64,000 bases of DNA, from assembly GCF_003589595.1 (NCBI RefSeq), contig NW_020653900.1, positions 2,779,477-2,843,476 on the forward strand, written 5' to 3'. How positions within the stretch are numbered: the first letter of the stretch is position 1; each line of letters begins with the position of its first letter. This document shows positions 1-11,800 of the stretch, one piece after another. A program made the translations under genes and the position numbers. The notes below the pieces were generated by a model that was not told the DNA's origin, did not search any database, and saw only the letters and a list, made by a program, of their open reading frames with translations. The stretch comes from Hyposmocoma kahamanoa (taxonomy: Eukaryota > Arthropoda > Insecta > Lepidoptera > Cosmopterigidae).

Positions 1-520
1 ACAATGGTTTCTGGATTATCTTTGCAAGCAATATTTTATAACAATTATTATATTAATTACCAGTTGAATTCACCATTACAAATGTTAACTCCATTTGTAG
101 GTATTAAGGAATGCGAACAAATTATAATCAGTTATTTATAAAGAGATTCGTCTTTTTGATCGTCAATAGATGGCATTGCATGTTACAAACTAATTTAGAA
201 ATTAACGCTTCCTAACAGGGATAGATGACGCTAATCTTAAACAAAATAAAAGAATAGCCGGCATTATTCATAAAAATCTGTGCAATAAGTGCAATCTAGT
301 TGGTTTATTTGTTATCACTAGAAATTTGAGTAGCTTTGATAAATTGTCAATGTAAAACCAATTCAAAACAAATCAGTTACAAAAATAGCTATCTGGTACG
401 TGTCGCGACATCTGGTGTACTAGGTACTAAATTCCCGACTACGCTTTCTAGTATCGTGATTCCCATTGTGTTATTGGTCCATGTACTAACCATTATATCC
501 ACAGCTAAGCCTGGGGATCT

Positions 521-680
521 ACTCTCGTTCTCTGTCCGAAACAATTACTGCCATAAAAGTAATACACGGCAAAATTAAAACACAATGTCAAGTATGTAAC
601 TTCATTCGCATCATGCGTCTTTTAATTTGACAGAGTGTGACTTATTTGACAGTAATTGTTTCGGACAGATGTCGGACGGA
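521..680. repeat. short foldback element (MITE-like)
   Basis: Perfect 18-bp inverted arms TGTCCGAAACAATTACTG (533-550) and its complement (650-667) enclose about 100 bp of AT-rich sequence. Weaker complementarity continues outwards for roughly 12 bp on each side. There is no coding capacity. It is probably a small non-autonomous DNA element; a target duplication is not obvious. Confidence 0.5.
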
Positions 681-1150
681 GAATGAGTGTACACAGTACA
701 ATCATATACTGAACACAGGGCGGACTTTTAAATCTATGCATAGTCACAGAAGCTGCATTCAAAAATGCCAACTACTGTTTTCCAATAGCAATGTTGTTGA
801 ATTGCATTTCGTGTGACAACATCCTTAGACTTTTCACCCCCTGGTTAGTACAAAATATAATTCAGGTGACAAATATTATCCAATTATACTCTTGTTTAGC
901 ATAAGTATGGTACAGAGCCACATAGGCAAGAGTAAAATGCTTATATCGCAGATAAAAATTAGCCAACGTTCAGATATATTATAACAACACAACAATTATA
1001 TATACCTTCATGCTACATAATTACAAATATTATATCCATTCTGATAACACATATTCCTTGACATAACAAGTAAACGGAAAAATGGGCACCAAATTTTCAT
1101 GCAGGTTTTATTATTTGGCCTGTCTATTCTTTAAACACAATGCTTTATTT

Positions 1151-1500
1151 TTAACTGACTTCGAAAAAGGAGGAGGTTCTCAATTGGACTGTACTTTTTT
1201 GTGTGTATGTTACGCCATTACTCAGACATTTGGGAACCAATTTCGATGATTCTTTTTTGGTCCATTCAAATTTGAAGAAAATATTCGATCTCTAAGGGAG
1301 CTAAATTAGGAGATGAATCTGAATTTGATTTGACCTAGTTTCTTGGCAACTAGATATGGCGAGAGTGAATAAGCATTATTTAGCATGGTACATCATCGCC
1401 CTCATTTTCACTTTCCATCAGGTGAGATGGAGGTTAAATGCGCACATATTTTTTTATAAAAAAAATAGAGTTAATTGCACAACACTTTTGAGGTCAGTTT
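1151..1500 (+). repeat. family B repeat with inverted ends, interrupted by a LINE 3' tail
   Basis: The repeat begins with a variant of ACCGACTTCAAAAAAGGAGG and ends with ACTTTTGAGGTC(A/G)GT, which are imperfect inverted complements. The same element recurs at 32891, 34421, 46535, 54451 and 63683. Around 1400-1450 it carries a stretch resembling the 3' tail of a Lepidoptera LINE (CTTTCCATCAGGTGAGATGG), which also occurs near 35790. This suggests a nested insertion. Confidence 0.5.
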
Positions 1501-3768
1501 TTTTTTCATAAAAATTTCTTGTTGATAGAATTAATAAATTTAATTTTTTTTTTCTAGTATTACATGTGATGCTAAATAGAAAGGCCAAGAGAAAAGTGTT
1601 TATAAGTGTACATGCTTGGGAAAAAAGTCTTACATTGTAATAAAAATAATCCTGGTAACCGGAAAATCCTGGTATAACTCAACAAAAAATCATAATAAAA
1701 TAATATTGAAAACTATAATATTCAAATCTAAATAAATTGTGTAATTTTGATAACAATGTTGTAGAGTTGGGAAAATTTGGATGCCAAATTGGAATAAATA
1801 TGCAAAAAATGTGGAGAAATTACTGAATAAATTAAAATTCAATTTCAATTTTTAACTAGAAAACTTATAATAAACAATCATTATTGTCAAGCAATGAAGT
1901 TGTAAAATTTATAGCAGTTTTTGAAGACTATTTTATTGTCTTTATAAGCACAAACTGCACATTTTTGTGCAAAGACGGAAACAAAACACTGTCGTCATCA
2001 ACATGAATATATCTTTATTTTGAGTTCTTAGGTTTACTCGATTAACTAACAATGAAATGAAATCATTTTTTCAAATTAAAATTGCATATTTCTTATGCAT
2101 ATTTTGTCCGAAAACAATTGTTATACTTTCTAAAACAGTTCTCTTATTTAGTGTAGTCTAATAAATCTAATAAAAATAATAACAGTAATTAGTCTGGGTT
2201 CAATAAACAAATAGGTATATTTAAATAAGAATATTTTTTAAATCTTGTTTTAAATAAAGGCCTTTGCATTTTTCGAAACTAACCCAAACTGGCCCAAGTC
2301 TAGTGGCCCCATTAAGGAAATAATAATAACATTTGTTGCAGATACCAGCCCATTACACCAAGTACCAAGTACCAAGTAACACTTGAGTGTCAATGTCAAT
2401 CTTTGTGGATTATTTTACACTATCTGAGATATTGCCTGTAATGAGTGGCAAGACCTTATAAAATATAGACTAATGTTTAGCATGTATACTATTGCATATT
2501 TCTTAGCAAAAAATGCTGCCAATTTTCAACAACTTTAAATAATTGCATGTCATCAAGCCCATACAACAATGATCCCATCAAATAAATGTATATTATCTAC
2601 AAGTTTATAATGTATTACAGACATTTATTCAGAGGAGACATCTATATGTCAGACTGTTAAACAGTTGTCTCCTAATAAATAGAGGGTTTAGGTAGGGAGT
2701 CATAGTTCTCCACCTTGGTTTAAATTTAACCACTCTGAGAAGACCCAAATGTTATAAAACTAATTTAACTTTATAGTATGAAACTCTTCAGATATAGTTT
2801 CTGGGACCCCTAGTCAACCAGGCTAGCATAAATGCACATGTTGACTTAAAAAAAAAACAGAGACATGCGAGCTAAATGTCACACAGACATTTATATGCTC
2901 TCTAATAAGACGGCCAATTAGGTAGGCTTTGGCTAGAGGCGCATTATAGCTTTAAATATACTTCATTGCTTCACAGAGATCTTGAATAGGTGCGTGGAGG
3001 AAATTCTACCAATTAGTAGACAGTTAGTAGTCTCACCAGGGAGCTGATCGTATGCGACGCAAAACATACATTTTTGTCGGCGTTTACCGCGTTCGTCGTG
3101 TGCAGACCCTTTCCTACGTGCTGGGAACCCTGCAAACATACGGAATAACCTTTATAGTCATCCTCCCATAGTCACGTGATATTTCATAAAAAGATAACTT
3201 ATTCCTGCCTAATTCACAGTATTAATGGCAGTGTGTATAACTGGAAAATGCAGAGATATGTGAAAACGTGAATTTAGTTATAACTTTTCGTACAAGAGGC
3301 TGCAAATTTATTGAGATGTAGTTACGAAACAAAAATCTACCAAAACACGAAATTTATTACAACAAATAGATACAATACCTGCACTAAGGTGCGAAAAACG
3401 TTTCTAGCGATAAGGGACATGGTATTAAACTGTGAAAACTTTAGTAAAACACTATTTTTTAATTTTTTTTAAATAATTATTTTCGGATCTCGAAGACGTA
3501 ACTTCGAGCAACGTTCCTTTTCAGGAAAAGTGACAGCTCCAGAACATCCAAACCCGACCGAGTTTTATTATTTTCATTCGTAGAAGGTTCATTTATCACA
3601 AAAAATATTTGTATATATATTTATTAGACATTAAGTTCTTTTGTTTAAAAATAAATATTAAAATTTAAATACAAATCCCCACGAAATTGATTTAGTTGAA
3701 GAATGAAAAGTGTTCACTGCATGGAATGTAACAAAAAACCACAGTTTCATTTCACAAAAACAAACTTT

Positions 3769-3797
3769 GCGCTCAGTATTTATTAAATACTGAGCGC
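3769..3797. repeat. near-perfect hairpin, 14-bp arms
   Basis: GCGCTCAGTATTTA (3769-3782) and its exact complement (3784-3797) are separated by one base. Pairing resumes outside with small bulges (AAACT / AGTTT). It could be a tiny foldback element or a cruciform; no function is assigned. Confidence 0.5.
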
Positions 3798-4079
3798 GCA
3801 GTTTAGTATTAAAATTAATCATCAAAATAATATGACATTACATCAGCTATAAAATAATATATACTTTATTGTATTATTATGTTTATATAATATTTATTGG
3901 CAGAATCTTGAAATTTAGTGCAACTGAACAGAAAATACATGATTTCGTAAATTGAAATTTTATGGAATACATTTCAAGGTACTCTTTGGACACTAGCGCC
4001 AGTTGCTAGTCGCCAGTGCCAAAAAGTCTCCGTCCATCGATTTTAGATGTCATTGTGACTTCCGTTCTCAAACCGATGC

Positions 4080-4241
4080 TATGTCAGGGCGCAACATTTG
4101 AACTCGTAATATATTTATATTGCAAAATAATGTGTAGTGTATTAATGAAAGAAAAATGAGTCACACGTAGAAGATTGAAAATTATACATGTTTACTTTAC
4201 GCCCTTTTTATCGAAATTTCGAAACAAAACGTGTAAAATAA
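4080..4241 (+). promoter_or_regulatory. candidate noncoding first exon of sideroflexin (speculative)
   Basis: A donor-like AAG|GTAAGA lies at 4241/4242 downstream of a non-repetitive stretch. It could splice to the acceptor at 8860-8861. This rests only on splice consensus and position, so treat it as a pointer for transcript mapping. Confidence 0.15.
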
Positions 4242-5751
4242 AGGTAAGACATTATCTTTTTATTTTTAATATTTAATTCAGCGATTAACCGATTTAATTA
4301 CAATTTTTACAATAACATAAATATTATTTGAACCTCTTTTGCATTTTATGCCGTAATAAATAGAAAGAAAGCTCAACATTCTCATTTCAAATACTTTAAT
4401 GTTGGAATTATTGATCTATGAAAATCAAGTGATCCTTAATTTTATAACATGTGGGAAATACGTCGTTTTACTGGAGATAAGATGTCGTAAGGTCAAGGAA
4501 TACCGATAACGTCGAAAAAGTTTTACTTAATTTTATCTTATTGTGCTCTTAGTAATAAGCACTGCTGCCCTTACGTAATTTTTTTTTTTTGCGCCAAGAC
4601 CTTTTTAAAAGGTAAATTCACGATAAGTGTTCTCCCTGAGTGAAATATTTGTAAAAATATCGCCCCAACATTCATGATATCAAAATATGATTTTTGCGGC
4701 TGAATAGAGTGTATGAGGTTCTTTCCAATAGGTGTTAAGCTAACTGAAACTGTTCTGTGTCCTAAATTCTGTTACTGACAAGTAAATGTTTCTTAGCAAA
4801 TGCTTAACTTCGAATTTATGTAACCTAAGTTGTTTATATTACAAGTCTAGAATAACTACCTAGTAATATTCCTTCAAATCGATAGTACAGCTAATCCAAA
4901 GGTTGTATCATAATTTACGCTTCTTGCCCGAGGTCCACCTTCCTGGCTCACCTGGATGGACCACGGGAAAATATTTATTCCCGTGGCTCACCTGGGGATT
5001 TTTCTTTTCTCGTGAGTCACCTTGTTATTAAAACTCCTATAACATTTCAATTGCAAAGATATCCATATAAGACTACCATTATAATTGAATTTCTTAATGT
5101 ATGGCAATAGTTGCCTGAAGGACTAAAATACGGATAAATTCAAATTTAAAAGTATAAAATGAATAGTGAAGAAAGGGTGTCAATGTTTTATTGTTCAAGG
5201 TATAATCACTGATATAAAATTAAAGCATTTAAAAGTGAATTCGCGCTATAACAGATTTTGACAGAAAAGAAATTTTTTCTTATGTTAGGATTGTACAACA
5301 AAATGTGTACTTTCAAACTAACTTTTCTGGGCCTAAGGTCGTGAAATAAAGAAAATGAGATATGACCTTACTGTCTGTCTGTAACTGTCTCCGCATTCTT
5401 AGCATTTCAGTAAACGAAAACAAACTTCCATAAATCGATCTGTTATCGTCGTAATTAACTATTTTGCGAGTTAATACCTAATCTAATAATGACTCGTTTA
5501 CGTAAGTGATCTGAAAAACATCAAGTTACGTAGTATAGTAGCGATAGTAATGTTGATAGACGTGAATGATGAAAATTCCGGTGTCTCGTATTTTTTATTT
5601 TGAACACACATATCGCTTTTGATTTCGGTTGTAGGTTAACACCAATACGCATGCACTTAGATCGCGTTGCGAATTATAGTTTCTTTTATTCCAAGTGATG
5701 ATGGTGGCAAGCGACACGCATGTCCATAACAGTTGATCCTTTAGTGGCAGT

Positions 5752-6235
5752 AGTGCTCCATGTGAAAGAGCTCGTCCAGGGAAGTACTGCCACCTTACCT
5801 ATTTCTGCCGCCAAGCAGTAATGTCAGCATTACTGTTTTCCGGATTTGAAGGGTAACGGTGTTGGTGAAATTACTCAACTTACGTATCAGGGTGACGGGC
5901 GCAGTGACAACGCCCCTCAGATCTTTGTGATTTAAAGCTCTGAGTGGCACTGCAATTGTTGACAGGCGTGTAGCTTACTATCAGGTGCACGATTTGTTCG
6001 TCGCGTCACCTATATTATAGAAAAAAAGTTGCAAAAAAAGTTGAGGGGCACTGCCACTGCGCCCATCACCCTGAGACATAAATTGATAAGTCCCATATCC
6101 CTGTAATTTCACCAGCACCCTTACCTTTCGCAACCGGACCGCAACAATGCTCACATTACTGCTTCGTGGCAGACATAGGTAAGGTGGCATGACGTACTTC
6201 CTTGAACGAACTCTTTCTCAAGGAGCACTGTTTCT
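5752..6235. repeat. two family A interspersed repeats in head-to-head arrangement
   Basis: Family A has the landmarks CTGCCACCTTACCTATTTCTG, GGTGAAATTAC, GTGGCACTGCAACTGTTATG and CAGGCGTGTAGCTTACCATC in that order. One copy reads + (about 5752-6025) and a partial copy reads - (about 6035-6235), so together they form an inverted repeat. Other copies or fragments lie near 7261, 8030, 18590, 23902, 24165, 33551-33890 (-), 48735 (-), 59808 and 62235 (-). It is non-coding and probably a SINE or LINE 3' end; I cannot name the family. Confidence 0.6.
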
Positions 6236-6694
6236 AATAAAGTAGCATATAGATTATGGATTAAGTAAATACTGCATCTTTGTCTACTTATTGTATGTCT
6301 TACGACCGAGAAAGACACGACAGATCTCCTTAGAAAAGTATGGATGATTAACCGTGTGGTGGCCCAATGTGGGTTCTAGACTTGTTTAAGTTAAACTCTT
6401 TTCGACACCGACACAATTGTATCTTCGCGATATTTTCCCTCGTATTTAGAACTACTTGGACAACTTATACTTGCAAAGGTCATTGTAATTTTACGAAAAC
6501 AATTGTAATAAGGGCAGCGACAGTTTTGCGCACTTTTAATTTAAATTGAACTCTAAATTATGTGAGAAAGTTCAATATATTCAAATGAAATAAATTACAT
6601 GGAAAACGATTTAAATTTTCATTAATTTAAGATATTGTTGATAACATATCTTGATTAATTAATCAAATTACCATTTTATTTAAAACGGTTTGCA

Positions 6695-6920
6695 TTAGGG
6701 GTGTGGGCGCTGGATGAAGAGGTCCCGGGTTCGATTGTCGGTGAAGCCAATTTGGTAAAGAAACAATCTCTTGGGACTGGGTGTTCTGGAAAGTGCCCCA
6801 AAGCTAACTTCGTTGCTCGTAGTACCTACCGGAATTCCTAGTTTGGTGCCGGGTAATTGGTGTGGTTGACTGGCACATATAAAAATATATATTCTCGATA
6901 AAATCATTATTATCATCAAC
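6695..6920 (+). repeat. tRNA-derived SINE-like repeat
   Basis: It begins GGGTGTGGGCGCTGGATGA, followed by a Pol III B-box-like GGGTTCGATTG, and ends in a TATT/ATCATCA-rich tail. The head recurs at 63811-63848. It does not fold as a tRNA, so I call it a repeat and not a tRNA gene. Confidence 0.5.
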
Positions 6921-7260
6921 TTGTATGCGTCCCACTACAGGACAATGATCTCTTTTATAGAGAGTGTTTATTCATTTATTCAGAAACTGTGTAACGTTGT
7001 TACGTGGTACAATGGCGTTACAGTGATTCAAAAAATTATTAACCTAAACTAAAATTAACTACAAACTACAAATCCACCCAGTCTGTCTGTCTAACACTCT
7101 CTTCCAATCGGTCAAAGGTTTCGCTGTCCCTTTTTTCCTTCGCCTTTAACCACAGTTCACCGCTGCGTGCGTTTAGAAAACTTCCTAAGTCTTCCAAGTG
7201 CTTTGTGAACTTCCTCTAAAGGCGTGTCATAAAGTAAATTTAGTGTAATCTGAAAAAAAA

Positions 7261-7450
7261 ATTGGTGAAATTAAAGGCACAAGGCTTGTCAACTTATGTC
7301 TCAAGGTGACGGGCGAAGTGGCAAAGTCCTTCAGATTTTTGCGATTTAAAGCTCCGAGTGGCACTGCAACTGTTATGGACATGCGTGTAGCTTACCATCA
7401 GGCGCACAACTTGTTCGTCCCGTCTCTTGATATTATAAGAAAAAACTAAA
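7261..7450 (+). repeat. family A repeat, 5'-truncated
   Basis: It contains the second half of family A, from GGTGAAATTAAAGGC through the GGCACTGCAACTGTTATGG and TAGCTTACCATCAGGCGCAC landmarks to CGTCTCTTGATATTATAAG. It is non-coding. Confidence 0.6.
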
Positions 7451-7588
7451 TCCCTCTGAAGAAAAAAACCAGTGCCTTAGGAAACATTGGCATAAGTCAG
7501 CGTCCTATCCTACCTTTACTTTTGTGTATTTTTGTATGTCATAATATGACACACAAAAGTACTCATACTTTTGTGGAAATTGCACATA

Positions 7589-7620
7589 TTTTGTGTGTCA
7601 TACTAGTATGACACACAAAA
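7589..7620. repeat. perfect 32-bp palindrome
   Basis: The half-site TTTTGTGTGTCATACT is followed directly by its exact complement. Related pieces (TATGACACACAAAAGTA) lie just upstream at about 7540-7560, so the local sequence is a cluster of the same motif in both orientations. Confidence 0.6.
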
Positions 7621-8029
7621 ATACACGAAAGTAAAAAAAAAGTGTTTATATATCTATCTATTACGCAACTATACCTACTGCGGATAATTCGAAAATGACT
7701 CGGTGGCGCAAGTGCTCCGATGGAGATCGAATTCAAGACCTCGAACCGCGACAAGCATACTCCCAACTCTCACGTAGGTTCTCAGAAAAGTCATGTCTCG
7801 ATAACTAATTATATGTATATTATTCTAATTACTTCCTTAACTATGTGTACTCAATTTATAATGGAAACATAAACAATAGATTAGATAAACAATTCTAAAC
7901 ATTGCTTGGCTGTTATCTTTACAGGAGATACACTTTCAAGGGTGGTTCATGTTAATTGACCACAGTATATTAATAAATCGTTTTTAAAAGAATACGTTTT
8001 GATCGATAGGTGTCATTATTTTACATTAC

Positions 8030-8215
8030 AAATTACAGGCATTTGGGTGGGACTTGTCAACTTATGTCTCAGGATGACAGACGCAGTGGCAGTGCCCCTC
8101 AGATCTTTGCAATTTAAAGCTCTGAGTGGCCCTGCAACTGTTATGGACAGGCGTGTCGCTTACCACCAGACACACGACTTGTTCGTCCCGTCACTAGGTA
8201 ACATAAGAAGTTAAA
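8030..8215 (+). repeat. family A repeat, 5'-truncated
   Basis: It shares GGGACTTGTCAACTTATGTC, CCCCTCAGATCTTTGC and GACTTGTTCGTCCCGTCAC landmarks with the other family A copies. The open frame across it is a property of the repeat and not evidence of a gene. Confidence 0.6.
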
Positions 8216-8868
8216 ATTCAAAATATAAATTTGAATGCAGTATTTTCATTATAATGCATGTACACTGGGCGTTTACACGATTATGGAAGTAATATTGTCT
8301 GGCTTTGAATCACTTCACAAAATGTGTACGTACATTTTGATGTGCACGTGGCTTTAGGAGGATATAACTCTCTTATTTAGGTGTAACCGTTTATATGTAT
8401 ACAATTCTTTATTGTACCAAATAAATACAACAGAAATATTAGATTAACAGAAAGTGAGCAAAAGGTGCACTTATCTCTAAAAGAAATCTCTTCCAACCAA
8501 CCCAGGGCAGTGAGGGCTAAGGTTATAAGCGGGCTATAGCGTGCAAGAGAGAATGAAAAAGAAATGTAATAAACTACATAAATAAAAAATAAATATAAAA
8601 TACCATTTACTTACATAAGTATTATAATGAATACCTAAATAAGGATGTAAAAAACAATAAGATGATTACAAAGAGAGTTCAGCAAGAAAGTGCGTTTTCA
8701 ATCTTTTCTTGAAAGAAGCGATAGACGTACTAGATTGGATATGGGAAGGGAGTCTGTTCTACAACTGCGCTGCACGAGAACAAAAGGAGTTAAAAAAGAA
8801 ATTTGTTCTACATTTAGGACGAACGAACATCAGTTTAATACCTATTATATTTTATTTGCAGCACAAAA

Positions 8869-11800
8869 ATGTCACTTATAGACCTAACCAAACCTCGTTG
8901 GGACCAGAACACGTACTGGGGACGAGCTACGCACTTTTTCCACCTGACCAATCCGCTTAATGTCCTGGCCAGCGACAAACAGCTCGACGAGGCCAAGAAG
9001 ATCGTCACTGAGTTCAGGTAAGAATGTATTTTACTACAATATTTTACCAGGACGTTGCCGTGGGACATGTGCACCACCAGTGGATGTATCGGATTGAACA
9101 TACGCACTTCCTCTAACTCGATTATTCCCAAAGTTGTCTATTTTGACCAACAGGGGTAATTTTCACCTTACAAGGGGTCCATGTCAATGCATGAGACGTT
9201 AATGGCAGGTCGTGGCCAAAATTTTGGTCCATAAATAGAATAATCCACATTGTATAGATTATTTTATAATAGACGTAAATTACCTATGAAGTTCTTTAAA
9301 ACAATTTGGCAACTATCACGATACTCGTTTAGATAAACGTATAAAACTTAACATATTTTTTTATTTTCATTTATAAAGTTTCTCACTAGTATACTGTACT
9401 AGCTGTCAGACACGCATTTGTAGTTGATAAATTTGCCAAGAATTAAGTATTTGAAAAGGGGTCTACGCAAAACAGATAAAAATTACGCGTGGTCCACCAG
9501 ACAAAAAGTTTAGAAACCTCTGCTCTAACTTATCCACGCGCAGCTCAATTAAACCAAGAAGATCGTCACAACACTGTCAAAGTCAAATAATCATTTACGC
9601 CATTTTTTAAGCTACTGCTCGTTCACCACGCTGACCTCCCTGAGAACAACGAGCAAGACACTCTAGGGATTGCTCTTTTCAAATAAACTTAAATGCTATG
9701 GAAAATACTTTGAATCAAATTTGTGTGGAATCTAGAGCCATGTCATCTTTCCATACATCTTTATCTAACACATAGTCTTCATTTTTGTAATATGGCTTTT
9801 CAATTAAAATACTTTTAATGTAAGTTTTAAACTTAGGAAACGATTAATCTTAATATATTCTCCGGAACCTTATTGTAAAAAAGTGTACAGTTGCCCGTAA
9901 AATAATCGTTTACCTTAGTTAAACGAAATCGTGGTACCATGACATCTTCTTTCTTAATGAAATTATTTAACTGAATTCAAGTAACGTATAAATAAAGGTT
10001 GGCAAATTAGACATCGACTCTCGCCATCTATCTTAAAATTTAGGCTTTATGTCGCCTAATAAGGATCTTCAATTTTGTTAGTTATTCAACTCGGTCCATG
10101 GCCATCCCGAGGGACTGACTTTTCGATGAAGGCTGCTAACCACAGGCATAGTCTGTGCTGCTAACAGATTGATGTTTGCAATTAATGCGTGAAGTCGTAA
10201 TCAACTGCGTGAAATCGAGATCGACTGCACGTAGTTAATCTGTTCGCAGCCTAGCGCCCAGTTACAGGACGCGACAGTTTTCGCGGAGCTATTGCGCAGT
10301 GACTGCCCAATTACCACGCTTTCACGTACATTACTGGCGAATCTGAATTCTATTTACGAGGTAGCAACGTTTAAATTCCTCAGAACAAGACAACCGCGCG
10401 ATCGTGCACGCGTTGTCCAAAGACAAGCCAGTCTCGCCCGGGGCCGGAGGCGCTCATTTAAGTTAAAACCTAAAAGCTAAATCAATAGAGCGTATTTTGC
10501 CATAACAGCTAGATGCACGCGGTCGCTGCGCGCCGGCCACTTGGTATCTGCGCGGCGAGCATGCGGTACCCGCGCGGCGTTAGCGCGATGAAATTCGTGT
10601 CAAATAAACGCTCCCTAAGGGGCTCATGTCCAATTGCCGTCTTCCTGTGTTATCACGTGATCTGCCCTTTTTCACCTTAGCTCAGTTACTACTAAGTACT
10701 ACTACTAAGTTACTCAACTTTTTGACTACGGTTGAGTCGATTTCTATGCTGAGAAATATATGTCCAAACATAGGATCGTCATTCGTTCCAATCTGGTCCA
10801 ATCAAAACTGGTCAGATTTGGCCTTAACATTCGATATAGAGAAACAAATAACAAAGGTTTGAGTCAAGTTATATATAATGCTTAATAATGTACTCTGTCT
10901 ACCTGCTGCGCAGTTTTTAACATTTTTGTGGTTATGTACTGAATAATTATTAATTAACAGACCGTGAAACTACTTCGGAAAATCAGGAGAATAATATAAA
11001 AGTCACACTGTGGTAATCAACATCTAAATGCTGATAATATATAACATTATCTAAATGAGTAAGCTTCTATTGTATCTACATTACACACCTGTGATTGTTT
11101 TGGACATTGTCAGAAACAATTGGCTCAGATATTATTTTCAAAACACCGTGCCAAGTTTTAACACCAAACTATGGAAACAACATAACAAAATTCACGGATG
11201 TTCATCAGTGCGACTGACGAATGCTGAAAACATTAGGTTTACTGATATTTATTTCTTCTTCTTCTTCTTTTTCTTCTTCTTGGTGTGCAATCTTCTACCG
11301 AAAGTCGGCTATCGTTTTAGCCACTTGTGCCCGTGAAGTTACAGTTCGGAAAAGTTCTGTGGAACTCATTGAAACTATTCGTTCTTGAGGCAGACTCTCC
11401 TGAAAAGAATGAGTAAGAAACTCTAGTATTTGTATATATTTATCATTTACAATATTTATTTCAAATATTATAAATCAAGACATGCTGTAAAAGCTGAACG
11501 GGTCATTGTCATAAGTTTTTATTCTTTTTATATTCTTGTTTTTCTTGGTACGTGTTATGTATGTAGGTATGTGTGGCTGCACCCACCACCAGTTCATATT
11601 ATAATAAATCAGTGCAAAGCTAACCAGCGATCGTTTCACTCGTCAACGCAGCTCCGTTCCGTATATTTAACAGTGGCGACGAACTACCCGCAACAAAAAA
11701 AAAATATTGTGCAAAATGGCGAATATTAGTGCTCAGTTCGGGATTTTAAATAGTTTCGATCACAATACACACACATGGAAAACGTATAAAGGTCGTATTG

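Larger units (their letters stand above)
1..8861. other. gene-poor region upstream of sideroflexin coding exon 1
   Basis: I see no conserved coding sequence here. Open frames are short and resemble no family I know. The region holds a foldback element (521-680), a TIR repeat with a LINE-tail insertion (1151-1500), hairpins at 3769-3797 and 4961-4986, family-A repeats (5752-6235, 7261-7450, 8030-8215), a SINE-like repeat (6695-6920) and a 32-bp palindrome (7589-7620). Because the first coding exon of sideroflexin is preceded by a good splice acceptor at 8860-8861, a noncoding first exon and the promoter should lie somewhere in this stretch. I cannot place them securely. Confidence 0.6.

Noticed and set aside
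2355..2385. Short ACCAAGT tandem as CRISPR-like or satellite repeat
   Set aside because: Only three adjacent 7-9 bp units without spacers; a trivial slippage repeat in a eukaryotic genome.
8690..8960. Two overlapping plus-strand frames just before and over sideroflexin exon 1
   Set aside because: They begin in repeat-like sequence, and the acceptor at 8860-8861 interrupts them. The family-conserved frame starts at 8869.
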